Shown: in pieces, positions 10,974 through 21,162 of the stretch
Position numbering within the stretch: the first letter of the stretch is position 1
Layout of the letters: the number at the start of each line of letters is the position of its first letter
NCBI GenBank assembly: GCA_029449235.1
Contig: JANATG010000005.1
Coordinates: 2,108,001 to 2,172,000, forward strand
DNA: 64,000 bases
Direction of reading: 5' to 3'
From: Linnemannia schmuckeri
Lineage: Eukaryota; Mortierellomycota; Mortierellomycetes; Mortierellales; Mortierellaceae
The notes under the pieces: model-generated
Database searches by the model: none
What the model saw: the letters and a program-made list of their open reading frames with translations, nothing else
What the model was told of the DNA's origin: nothing
Position numbers and translations under genes: made by a program

Positions 10974-11752
10974 GATGTGTGAAGAGTGAACTGGATGAGC
11001 GACGTTGTCGAAAGTAAAAGGAATGAGGACTGAGGATGTCAAAGAGGCGCGGCTTCCCCTTTTTTATGCAAGGAGAAGCACCTGTGGCTTAGTAATGAAC
11101 CCCTTGGGCAGTCACTTGAACGTTCGCTTTTGAAAGAAAGAGCAAAATGGACAACAAAGAAAAGTGCAACGCCCAACTGTCCACGGGGAACGACAAAGTG
11201 CAGGACAATGCTCCTCCTTGTCATGCTTACTAAGCTCCATCCACTTTAATACTTCGATGCACCAACCCATGAACTAGCAACTACAACGGTTGTTATGTCT
11301 TCCATAGTTCAATCGTATTCATTCGTGAACAAGCACACCCACACAACGGCGCCTTCAAGGAGTCAAGTGTAGGCATGTGCCAACAAGGTAACACAAAGCA
11401 AACAAGGGGGAAAAAAAGTGAGCTTTCAATGAGAAAGCCCAACGCCTAATGCCTTGATGCGCTGGCAGCCAGCGACAGGTTGTGCGGACAAGGAAGCAGA
11501 ATGAACAACCGCTGAAAGTGTCACATCAGACGGCTGAAAGAAAGTTTGCCTCCACAGTCGACACATAGTATCAATCGACAAAGGTAGACTCTCTTTCCCC
11601 ACATCCTTCACTTTTCTATTTCAACTCCTCCTTTCTTCTTTCTCTTCTTTTTTTCTTCTCTTCTTTCACCTCCACACACCTTCTCTTACTTCTCTACTCT
11701 TCCCTTATACCTTTCACCAAACCACTCATCACAGTCAAGAAAACAGGATATA
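10974..11752. other. divergent intergenic region
   Basis: About 780 bases between the divergently transcribed DDX41 and KDEL-protein genes; it must contain both promoters. The last 120 bases before 11753 are strongly CT-rich (TTTCTTCTTTCTCTTC type). No ORF with coding character and no RNA gene seen. Confidence 0.4.
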
Positions 11753-12580
11753 ATGCGCTACTCTACGACCACGGCTCTCATCGCCGCTACATCCATGGTC
11801 CTCCTCGCATGCTCTTCTTTCACGAACAACAACCTTGCTTCTGCAGCACTGACCCCACAAGAACGCCTCGAAACCGAAGCCAGAGACTCAACTAATCCCA
11901 ACTACTGCCCCGACTGTCTCAAAAAGGCACTCCTCAACCATTTCCCACACGCCTGTCCCTCAGATCTTCAACCCATGGTCGCCATCACCCGCCCCTCAGG
12001 CCCAACACCTGCTGAACGTCGTTGTATCTGTATTGCCTTCCTCGACCTCTTCTGGATGAAGTCTGATTGTTCTGCCGAGTGTGCTTTCGTGCACGATGCC
12101 GATGCCATGTCCCACCTCCTGACCGCCAAGAGTATCCCGGGCTGTGAAAAGTATGTCGATTTCGAGACGGGTACTGAGCTGGAGATTGAGGGGTTTGAGA
12201 AGAAGGATCCTGAGTATGTGCCCGAGGTATATGAACAGGCGACGAGGGAGGAAGCGGAGGCTCAGGCTGCGGCACAGGAACGAGCTCATGCTGAAGCATA
12301 CCCCGCAGCAGATGCTGCTGAAGCTGTTGAAGCTAGAGAGAAGCAGGAGAAAGAACCCCTGGAGGAGTTGGCGTTTGATTTTGACTTGAACAGCGAGAAT
12401 GCGCCCAAGATCACTATCAAGATGGACAACTTTATCCGCAACCCAGACGGCAGTATCCCCAATTATGCTCTGGCTGAGATGGCTGCTGAGGCCGAAGCGA
12501 AGGCCAAGGCTGAAGCTGAGGCGGCTGCTGCTGTTGCTGGAGAGACTGAGGCCGAGTCCAAGGTCAAGGATGAGCTGTAA
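11753..12580 (+). CDS. putative ER-lumenal Cys-rich protein with C-terminal KDEL
   Basis: Single exon, 275 aa. The N-terminus is a clear signal peptide (hydrophobic residues ~8-20, likely cleavage near Ala31-Ala32). A compact domain follows with eight cysteines (52, 55, 68, 91, 93, 106, 110, 131), including a CPDC pair and a CIC pair. The second half is Glu/Ala-rich and probably helical (EAEAQAAAQERAHAEAY, EAEAKAKAEAEAAA). The protein ends in VKDEL, the ER retrieval signal read by Erd2. Signal peptide plus KDEL predicts a soluble ER-resident protein. The family is not recognised; the CxxC could point to redox or folding work, but it is not in a thioredoxin-like context. Confidence 0.85.
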   Translation: MRYSTTTALIAATSMVLLACSSFTNNNLASAALTPQERLETEARDSTNPNYCPDCLKKALLNHFPHACPSDLQPMVAITRPSGPTPAERRCICIAFLDLFWMKSDCSAECAFVHDADAMSHLLTAKSIPGCEKYVDFETGTELEIEGFEKKDPEYVPEVYEQATREEAEAQAAAQERAHAEAYPAADAAEAVEAREKQEKEPLEELAFDFDLNSENAPKITIKMDNFIRNPDGSIPNYALAEMAAEAEAKAKAEAEAAAAVAGETEAESKVKDEL

Positions 12581-12968
12581 AGTGTAATGTACATAGAATA
12601 TACAACGAGGTACTAATTAGACTGAACCTTCCGATAAAGAAGCAAACAATGACAGAGACAAAAAAAAAAGTGGGCACATCCGTGCGTCTGCGATTGAATA
12701 AGTGAATATGAGGGCCACAAGGAAGCGAAGAAGAGAAAAAAAAAAGGATCGTCTTATTTTTGCGATCGGACATGCCACCTATACCTTTGGCAAGTTCCCC
12801 GCGTGGTGCACCTGCCCAATTGCCCGAGAAAAAGCAAATCGACTTCCTTGCCGTGCATCCTCCAGGAACAAAAATCGGCAGAATGACTCCACCCTAAAAA
12901 ATAAAAATCTTATTTCGGAGGGCGATCCACACAGTGAGCACCTCTCCAGGAAGAAAAGAAGAAAAAAG
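12581..12968 (+). other. intergenic region
   Basis: About 390 bases of A-rich 3' flank and GNAT upstream sequence. No gene seen. Confidence 0.4.
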
Positions 12969-12976
12969 TATATAAA
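12969..12976 (+). promoter_or_regulatory. TATA box of the GNAT gene
   Basis: TATATAAA about 100 bases upstream of the ATG at 13072, a normal fungal TATA-to-start distance. Confidence 0.5.
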
Positions 12977-13071
12977 GTGAGGGCCATCTCAATGTTCATT
13001 CACTCATTCACCCAACAACTCGACCACGACCACCTCGACCTCACCCTTATACCCTGTACATATCCTCTATC

Positions 13072-13766
13072 ATGGCCATCTCCGCAGAACAGTTCTCCTT
13101 CCGTCAGGTAAGAAAGAACAAAGCAAGCAGTTGAACGTTTGTTCCAAGTCTCGTGCAATGTATTGTCAATTGACCCATGTTCTGACATCTTTCCTGTACC
13201 CTCTCCTACTTAATCCAATTTAGGCCAAGCCTGATGAGTTGGACATCTTTATCGACATCCTCGAGCGTGCAGCGCTGTGGATGGAAGCCAACAAGCTGAA
13301 TCAATGGATCCCCGGCTCATTTGTCGCCCCCAAAACTCGCGCCCATATCGAGAACACAATCTCCATCGGCAATGCCTACTTTATCATCAAGTCCTCTCCT
13401 GCTACCACATCCGACAACAAGGACGACGAAACTATCATCGGAACCTTCACCCTGAACTACACTGATCCCTTTGACCAGATGCTCTGGACAGACCTGGTCG
13501 AGGACTGGTCAGACGCTGTGTACCTCCACCGCCTCGTCGTCGAACGCGAGTACAAGGGATACGGTCTCGGCCCCAAGGCTCTCCACTTTGCAGAATTGGA
13601 GGGCTTGAAGCGTGGAAAGCATTATTTGAGATTGGATTGTATGGCGGACAACAAGTTGTTGAAGGCTTATTATCGAGAGAAAGCCGGGTTCAAGGAGTTT
13701 GACGATTACCCTGGTGAACGCCTCTTTGGTCGCTTTGAGAGACCCATCACTGCCACCTTGCCTTGA
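13072..13766 (+). CDS. GNAT-family N-acetyltransferase
   Basis: Two exons, 13072-13107 and 13224-13766, 192 aa. The first exon encodes only MAISAEQFSFRQ. The acetyl-CoA binding signature of GNAT motif A is visible as VEREYKGYGLGPKAL (RxxGxG pattern), after a beta strand DAVYLHRLVV; motif B is ADNKLLKAYYREKAGFKEF. The N-terminal half contains a conserved-looking ERAALWMEANKLNQW helix that resembles GNATs of filamentous fungi and bacteria acting on small molecules. The acceptor substrate cannot be told. A TATA box lies about 100 bases upstream. Confidence 0.9.
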
Positions 13767-16700
13767 AAAACACAAAATACCCCTTTTTCAACAATGTAAC
13801 CCTCCATACGACATCCATAATAAACCCAATCGTATACTAAAAGCCAGAAATTCCTAGAAAGAGTGTTGTATTGGCGTTCACTTGCTGCTAGAAAGAGAAG
13901 AGCGTGGCGCAGGTGAACTGGTGTCATAGTTCCCTTTGTCTAGGACTGAGAAAAAGAAGGCGATAGGGAAAAAGGACTTAGGCTGGGATGGTTAGATGAC
14001 TGAAAAACTCCTGAAAAGGACCTCGGCCACCCGAGGAGAGCGCAAGCGGAATGCCTGCAATCGGGAGTGGTCATTGCGTTCTTACCTTCCCGCGGGGCCT
14101 GTTGGTCCATCCACATAATCATGCACATGGACACCAATTGGTCTAAATTGGGGTGGTTTAGAGTGCGGGAAGGGAACAGACAGGAACAGGGGGACATGCA
14201 TGGGTTTGCATCATTTGCCATAGCCTCTCTATGTAACAAACAAGCACGAAGCAAACTCATAGCGCGGAAGAAGAGAAACTAAGAAAAGGGATCCGCATCC
14301 AGACCCTTTTGCTTTCTTTGGACTCCTCTGTTCACCTTTCCTGTCCTTCCCTCCCTTCCGGACAAGGTAGCAACGTCCTCTCTAGCCCAGCCAGTGAAAA
14401 GCCAGAGACCACGCGAATGTTCATTCTATCTGTCTCTTCTTGTTTGCATAATTTCCTTGCCTTCTCTTGCTTGTTCCCCTCCTCTACGCCAGCATGAACA
14501 GAGATCGCGCGATCACTAGCTCTCTTCCCTCCTAGTGAAAAAACTTCAACTTCTACGTACCTCTTCATACTATCCAGAAGCTCGTTTCATTTTCTTCTCA
14601 GCAGACTAAGGCGGAGTCTTGCTGGATATGACACCGATGTAAACGAGCATATGTTTCTGATGTTTATTGTGTGATGGTCGCAAACAAACCAAACGGCAGT
14701 TGAACATCTTTTCTCTTCATCATGAGAAACGAGCGAAATTTGATACGCTGGCTTATTTAAAGGCCCACAACCCATAGTTAGCAGGTTGATTTCCAACATT
14801 GACATGTATCTTGCACGATAAAATAAAAAATTTATGGGCTAACTACGGGTTGTCGGACTACAGTGCTTTATGGGGGTGTGAGGGAGGGTTCGCTCTGTTT
14901 GCCAGTTCTGCTTACCTACTTTGCTACAAAGAACAGACGAGGGGGCGGAGAATTTCTTATTTTGCTCCCGATGACACCACAGGCAGAAGTCAAAGGTCAG
15001 AGAGTTCATGCATCCAGTGAGAAACGAAATTCTTTCTTCCTGGCTCTGTTGCCTTATGATCTACTCAACTCCTGCTCTGTGCTCCTGGAGCCGTGCTTTT
15101 TTGTTGGACTATGCGGCCACCAGACTGGATAATCTTGAATAGTCTGTCAAGCAACGATCGTTTTAAAACAACAACAACATGTGTCCTTTGCGTATTTCTT
15201 TAGGGCATCTTTCTCTTCTTTCTCCAAAAGAACCCCTAATCCCCATGACATTGAATTTTTTTTTGTGCAGTGTGTGCAAGAATTTGATCTTTCCCTGTCC
15301 TCTCTCTTCCCAGCACCACGCTGGTGTCTATTGTTTATTTTTGTCATATCCTTTACCACTTAATAACACAGCATGTTTCAGGCACTGAACACACACAGCA
15401 TCACCACCGCTATCGTCACTTGTTCATCATCGGCAATAAAGTTATCACCTGCTCGGAGTACTACCAGTCTGGGTGTATGCTTAGCACCGGATGGGACGGA
15501 GTCTTGTCCGTTCATTTGCGTTGCATTATCGTTTCTTTGCGATTACGCTTGTTTCTAAAGTCACTTGTACTCGTACTCTCGTGCCACCTGAATGTAAAAC
15601 ATAAACTAACAAACTGTCTGCTACTGAAGATTTGAAATTTCACATATAAGGCGGGGCCGTTACTGGGGCGATGGTGCCTGAATTGATTTCAGTTTCTACA
15701 ACACTCCTCTTGTCCCTGAATACTGGCGACCGTTTGATTCTCACACTCCCTCTTCTTCTCTACTCATAAGCTGCTTTGTTACCACCATCTCCCGCTCTCT
15801 TTCCTCCATCTTTCGTACTTTTCTCCTGCTCAGTATCGCACCATCGGATAGATACGCAATCTCGCAGAGCCGTTGTCGCACTAGCCTCACTTCCTAACCT
15901 TCCTTCCTCTTAACCACTTGATTTTTTTTGTTCTTCACAAACAAAACGCGCATCATCCGCGGATCATTCTTTTTCGTACCTCACTTATTCCCAGTGTCTG
16001 AACCCCCTCCCTAATTACTCCACCTGCATATCCACGACGGCCCCCCTTCCCATCCTCCCCTGTCCTGATCGCTCGCTCTTTTTTTTTTTTTTTTTTTTTT
16101 TTTATTAGAAAACTACGATTCACACTGACGTCTTGTGGAACGTGTTCGATTGTTTTTTTCTTTGTTTTCTTCCGTGCACACCTGTACGTTTTCACCCTCC
16201 TTCTGCCCCTGCTTCCTTTTTCACTCCTTCTTCGGTCTACCCCCCTACGCTCTGGTATTTCCAAGCCAACACAAACACAAGCACGAGCACAAGCCGAACA
16301 CCAAAGGCCAGTCCACGCCAGGCACGCAGCACCGGTATGTTTATGTGTATGTTTTTTTTTTTGTTTTTTTGTTTTTGAAGTGCCAGTAAATATAGATGGG
16401 CGTCGTACGACAAAAAATAGCTAAGGGAGAAAAAGACGGCTCAGATAAAAAAAACAAAACAAAAAAGGGATAAAGATACAGAAAAGAGATACGCAGTAAA
16501 ACATAAACAGACACGACCCTTTTTTTTCAGCAAACACTCGACTAGAAGTGGTCATGGTTGACCAGCTGAACAAAAAAAAATGAAGAGCGCTTACGTTCCA
16601 GCTGTTTGGATAGGAAAAGATACTAAGAGAAGGTGAAAAAAGATCGAAGAAGAGCGATGAAGAGAAAAACAGAAGAAGAGAGAGAGGAGGATGATGATGA

Positions 16701-17241
16701 AGCAATGATTGATAGCCTACGACTAATTTTCAAAAAGACGAGAAGTGTTTGTCCGTTGGGGCAAGCATAAGCAGTTGCAACTGCTATTACCATTTAGCGC
16801 CTTTTTATTATTTGCGTGTATGTGATGTTTATATGTGTGCATGCATTTTTGTATCCTTTCAAGAGTGTGGTTGGTTGTTGTTTACGCTCTTTTGATCGCA
16901 TATCGACAACCTTACTCATCCCTGGGTAGGAAGGGCAGGGTAGGGGGAAATAAGTATCATTATTTTCAATGCCTATAAATGAATACTGGATTGCCACTTG
17001 TTTTTCTCGCCCTTCTCCCTATTCCTTTCCTTCTCCTTCCTCTTCCTGCCTTCCTTTCAGCATTCCTCTACCCTTCATTCTTCCTTTCTAATCAACGATT
17101 GAGTTTTTTTTCACTAATACTTCCTCCTTCCTCCTCTCTTCTTCTCTCTCATTTCCACCTCCTCCTCCCTCCTCTTCTACTTCCTTAATACACTTTCCAC
17201 TCGAAAAAAACTACGCCCAATTTGGATAAAACAAAAGAGCC
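13767..17241. other. gene-poor 3.5-kb region
   Basis: No ORF here shows coding character, homology or splice structure. Contents: GNAT 3' flank, an imperfect inverted repeat at 14764-14856, a T-run of more than 20 near 16080-16103, long CT-rich stretches (15720-15930, 16180-16260, 16990-17200), and several A/T homopolymers between 16360 and 16460. The CT-rich part from about 16990 is probably promoter and leader of the gene at 17242. The remainder may be decayed mobile DNA or an unrecognised non-coding transcript. Confidence 0.4.
14764..14856. repeat. imperfect inverted repeat, possible DNA-transposon end
   Basis: Arms 14764-14782 (CCCACAACCCATAGTTAGC) and 14838-14856 match as reverse complements at 17 of 19 positions, with a loop of about 55 bases. 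Read on the minus strand, the right arm is preceded by CACTGTAGT (14865 downward), reminiscent of CACTA/EnSpm termini with subterminal repeats. No transposase and no matching opposite end were found. Confidence 0.45.
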
Positions 17242-19068
17242 ATGTCTCCAACGTTATCTTCATCCCCCTCTTCTACCTTCTCCTCTTCGGAGACGCCCTC
17301 TTCCACCGCAACTCTCATCACACCATTCTCCAAACAACGCCGAGTAACAAGAGCGACAATTTTCCTCATCACCCTTACTCTCACTTGCTGCCTCCTCTCC
17401 TCGACCACCAGCTTCGCAGCCCCCGTAGCAAAGCCTCAATCCAAACACCTCCTCCGCCAACGATCTCTGGCCAACCAAGTCCACCATGTTCAGGTCGCCG
17501 ACGAGAGTGTTCATAACACCGTCCTCCTACTCAAAAAGTCGATCCAGAAACGCAAATCCCAAAAGCGTCAACAACCACCGCAGCAGCAGCAGGGCCACAC
17601 GGCCGCAAAGATATCAGCAACGAAGGGGGAGAAAGAGAAGAGGACGAAGCGTCATGCGAAACGCGAAATCGTCGACTCTTCTTTCTTGTCTGCCTCTGTC
17701 CCTGAAGATCACACCGCCACCAACAACAACGACGTCAGAGTAGAAGGTTTGGTCGACCTCGCCAGCATTGTCACCACCGAGGTCCACAGCAGTACAACAC
17801 ACGACGGCAACAACAGCAACGCCATGATTGAACAATCGCGCAAAATGAAAGCGCAAGTCCAAAGGAAAAAGAAACTCAGTGGTGGTCATCATCGCACAAA
17901 GCTTCTCTCAGCCTACGAGTCAATCATTTTTTCTGAGAGCCAGATCCCCGTTTTCCTGACCCAAGCACACCACCACCAACGCCTTCTTCGCCCCCAGCAC
18001 CGTCGCCAACTCAAGGGAGCCAAGAAGAGCAACAACAACGCCGAACGCCACCACCAGAATCCGATCAGAGCCGACTCTATCCCCCCTGTATTTTTTTCCT
18101 CTTCTGGCGATGATGTCGCTATGGCCCAAGCGGACCCCCCTTCTCCCTCTTCTTTGGACTCTGGGTTGGAGCAGCAACAGCACGCTACCACCACCATTGT
18201 CGCACAAGACAGTGCCGATACTGCATCCGCGTCTAACAATAACAACCTCCAGATTGACCACGTTGCAGACGAGATCATCGCTTTGGAGGGCGTAACTGAC
18301 GACCAGCCTTCTGAGAATAATGATAAAAATAGTTCTCTCCTCGCTGCTTCTCCCGTCCTTCAAAGCCAGGAAGAGGAAGATGCTTCTTTTTCCATTGCCA
18401 TTGAGGAGGGCGGCAGTGAGCCCTTTTCCTCATCCTCGTCTTTTTCATCTGCAGGAAGAATTGAGGCTGTTGCACTTGGAGATGAATCTTCTCAGGGTGC
18501 AGATTCTCCTACAGGCGAGGAAGTGGCTAAAGAAACCGCGGCTGTTGTTATTGCTGAAGATGAGAGCTCTAGCACTACCGACGAGAACGAGGACGGGTGG
18601 GTGACTATCACCAGTGACGACCTTGTCAGTGACAGCAGTAATACTATCGATGTCAACCTCTCCCTTTCCTCCTCTTTCTCTTCTGTCGAGTTCCAATCCC
18701 CCGACGAGTCCGATGACATCCCCTTTTCCGACGACACCCCCATCCATCATCATCAGCGCACTACTGGCACATCTCTCTTTCATAGCGGCTGCTCTTCTTC
18801 CTCAGTCATCACCTTCCTGGGCGGTCTCCTCCTGACCGTGATCGGACTCGCCTACCGGTTGCATATCCGTAGACAGCAGCAAAAGAAGCAGCAAGCTCGT
18901 CGTCTGGGATCCTCCTTACCCCTTGATGCCAAGGCTTCTCTATCGACAAAGTCGGAAGGAAAGTCATCGGCGCATAGACTGTCGGTTGATAGTATCAGTG
19001 GCTTGAAGCGGGAGGGAGATAGTGCAAGGACGACTGCTATGCGTGACTATGTCGGCTTCAACATGTAG
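17242..19068 (+). CDS. single-pass (type I-like) membrane protein, low complexity
   Basis: Single exon, 608 aa. A hydrophobic stretch at ~38-57 followed by TSFAAPVA looks like a signal peptide preceded by an extended Ser/Thr-rich n-region. A second hydrophobic segment at ~519-540 (VITFLGGLLLTVIGLAY) is followed by the basic stop-transfer RLHIRRQQQKK. The ~460 residues between are Ser/Thr/Gln/Glu-rich with His and Asn runs and no recognisable fold; the ~65-residue cytoplasmic tail is Ser/Lys-rich. This architecture resembles fungal cell-wall stress sensors or mucin-like surface proteins, but no WSC or other ectodomain is seen, so the role is unknown. Confidence 0.75.
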   Translation: MSPTLSSSPSSTFSSSETPSSTATLITPFSKQRRVTRATIFLITLTLTCCLLSSTTSFAAPVAKPQSKHLLRQRSLANQVHHVQVADESVHNTVLLLKKSIQKRKSQKRQQPPQQQQGHTAAKISATKGEKEKRTKRHAKREIVDSSFLSASVPEDHTATNNNDVRVEGLVDLASIVTTEVHSSTTHDGNNSNAMIEQSRKMKAQVQRKKKLSGGHHRTKLLSAYESIIFSESQIPVFLTQAHHHQRLLRPQHRRQLKGAKKSNNNAERHHQNPIRADSIPPVFFSSSGDDVAMAQADPPSPSSLDSGLEQQQHATTTIVAQDSADTASASNNNNLQIDHVADEIIALEGVTDDQPSENNDKNSSLLAASPVLQSQEEEDASFSIAIEEGGSEPFSSSSSFSSAGRIEAVALGDESSQGADSPTGEEVAKETAAVVIAEDESSSTTDENEDGWVTITSDDLVSDSSNTIDVNLSLSSSFSSVEFQSPDESDDIPFSDDTPIHHHQRTTGTSLFHSGCSSSSVITFLGGLLLTVIGLAYRLHIRRQQQKKQQARRLGSSLPLDAKASLSTKSEGKSSAHRLSVDSISGLKREGDSARTTAMRDYVGFNM

Positions 19069-19516
19069 TAGACACACAGACGGTAGTCCAGGTCCTTTTC
19101 ACTTAACATTCTGTAGATACATACCCTTCCCTCATTTCATCACACTCTTTTTCACATCTAAAACACACACACGCACACATAGTCATTTCTCCTTTGCATT
19201 CCTCAAATAAAAAAACGCGTTCATAACCTAATCTCGAAAATGCAGATGATAAAAAAAAGGAACATTTTCATTCATCCTCCTCCTATTCCTCGACCCCTTT
19301 ATTCTTTTCTTCTTTCTCCAGACATTGTGTTCCATATCCATCCCAAACACACACTTGTACATATACATACACACACCCAAAGCGTCCCGGCGTGAAAAAT
19401 GTTTACTTTTTTCATTGATGAAGAGTAGGGAAAAAAAGTATTGTTTACCGGTTTTTTGTTTGAAGGACAAGTAATATGTCTAATATGAATCCGTGAACTG
19501 ATAGGTTATTTGTAAT
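19069..19516. other. convergent intergenic region
   Basis: The 3' flanks of two converging genes. Rich in ACAC and A/T runs; no gene seen. Confidence 0.4.
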
Positions 19517-20853
19517 TTAGTGGTGGTGCTCCTCCTCCTCCTCAACCTCCTCCTCCTCCTCCTCAACAGCATCCTCGGTGACGGCATCGGCAATCTCGAC
19601 GTTGGCGGCCTCCCAAGCAGAGAGATCGGCAGCAGCATCAACAGCGGGGGCCTAATCACATGTTCATAAGATAAGATAAGCGAAAGTTTTAGTATTCAGA
19701 GACGACATTGAGTAACATGGGATCCGATTGCACAACTTGGCGAGGAGCAATAATCCTGTAGCCCAGTTGTTGATCCTGTAGGATTTGTGTACTTACGGCA
19801 GGGGCAGCGGGGACCTTGAACTCCTTGACCTGGGAAGAGGCATCAACGCCCTTGGCCTAAATTATGACAAGTGGAATAAACCAATTGATTCGCGATGGTC
19901 AGTCAATTGTCCTTATCGATCTAGCGCTGATACTCCATTGTACACGCGTTTTTGATTCCTGGTCTACGACAAAGCATGTAGAAAAAAGGTGACTGAGGAC
20001 ATACCTCAGGGGCAGGCTTGTAACCCTTGAGCTCCTTGATGTACAAATCCTTGAGGATATCTAATATCCATTAAAGACGTAACAAAGGTCAGATCGACAT
20101 CCAAAAACGACACGCGAACTAACAAAAAAACAAAAGATAGCGCGCTCAAAGAGCAATTAAAAAACAAAGGTCCTTACCCTGCATCAAAGGAGCAGAGGGG
20201 GCAGTGAAGCTGCGGGCAGCCATGTAGGAGGCGGGGCGAGTGATGGCAACGCGGGTCTACATTGAAACGTCCAAAAAAAAAAATTGTACCTGTTAGTGAC
20301 CGAGTCGGGCGAGCAACTGAACGAGAAATGTGTGGAGGGAAAAGGGTCTCGCCAATTGGCAAACAAGGAAGAAGGTATCCAGATAGGTGATGATCGTTCC
20401 TGTATGTCCAAGAATTGGATTCTTGTACTGTGATATTGGCAGTCGAGGGATCCGAGGGAGTGAAAGTCACTCTCAGGCACCGATCGATCAACTCTGGTTT
20501 TTCTCATCGGGTCACTAAAGGAAGTCGCTCCTTCGAGAACGTTCAAGTCAAAATATCTCTTCCGCGATAAATCTTCAGTCCTGTCTTCTCATGGCTTTGG
20601 TTTGAGGATCTTCTGGATGGCGGATTGTAGCATCCCTGATCGTTCCGAATTTGCCCTCCTGTGCTACAGATCTGACTTGATAAATGTGGTTGCATTGTGG
20701 CTGGCGTGAGAGTAGATCGCTGTCTCAGCGACCTGATGAGAGTGTGAAAAAGAGAACGTCGATAGTGTAAAGGAACGGCGTCCTTGCCAGTAGGAAAAGT
20801 GGCGAGTGCTATCGTTGTAGGCGCTTATTTACCAAGAGGCGAGCGGCGAACAT
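19517..20853 (-). CDS. ATP14: mitochondrial F1Fo ATP synthase subunit h
   Basis: Five exons on the minus strand: 20833-20853, 20178-20256, 20005-20060, 19797-19856, 19517-19651; phases agree, 116 aa. Subunit h is a small peripheral-stalk subunit of the mitochondrial ATP synthase. The first exons encode a basic, Arg-rich presequence (MFAARLL, TRVAITRPASYMAARSF). The conserved core is DILKDLYIKELKGYKPAPE, which matches the VIQDLYLRELK-type signature of yeast Atp14. The rest is Ala/Pro-rich and ends in a run of Glu and HHH, consistent with the acidic C-terminus known for this subunit. A TATAAA lies 95 bases upstream at 20948-20953. Confidence 0.85.
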
Positions 20854-21162
20854 GGTTGATTAAGGATGGGTTGATGATTGAAACAGGTTGTCCTCTGCCG
20901 CAAACACACCCAAGTAAAGCAACTCAAGGCAAGTGATTGGGCACCAATTTATACGATTGACAGTTCCTGTGACGTTTATCGTCTAGAAACTCGAAGGTTG
21001 GTGGCACCTTGCCAGGAAATAATTCTTTGAGAATTGGTTGGCGATAATGCCTTGTGCCCACCCATTGGGCTGAAGAACGCTCTCTCAGGTACACGGAAAC
21101 AAAGCAACTGTCCTGCTCATCTTTTTTTGTTGTCCTGCACCATCATCTCGTACACAACATAG
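20854..21162. promoter_or_regulatory. shared divergent promoter, ATP14 and the 21163 gene
   Basis: Only 309 bases separate two divergent ATGs. A minus-strand TATAAA at 20948-20953 fits ATP14. The 21163 side has a T-rich stretch (TCTTTTTTTGTTG) and a CA-rich leader. Confidence 0.5.
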
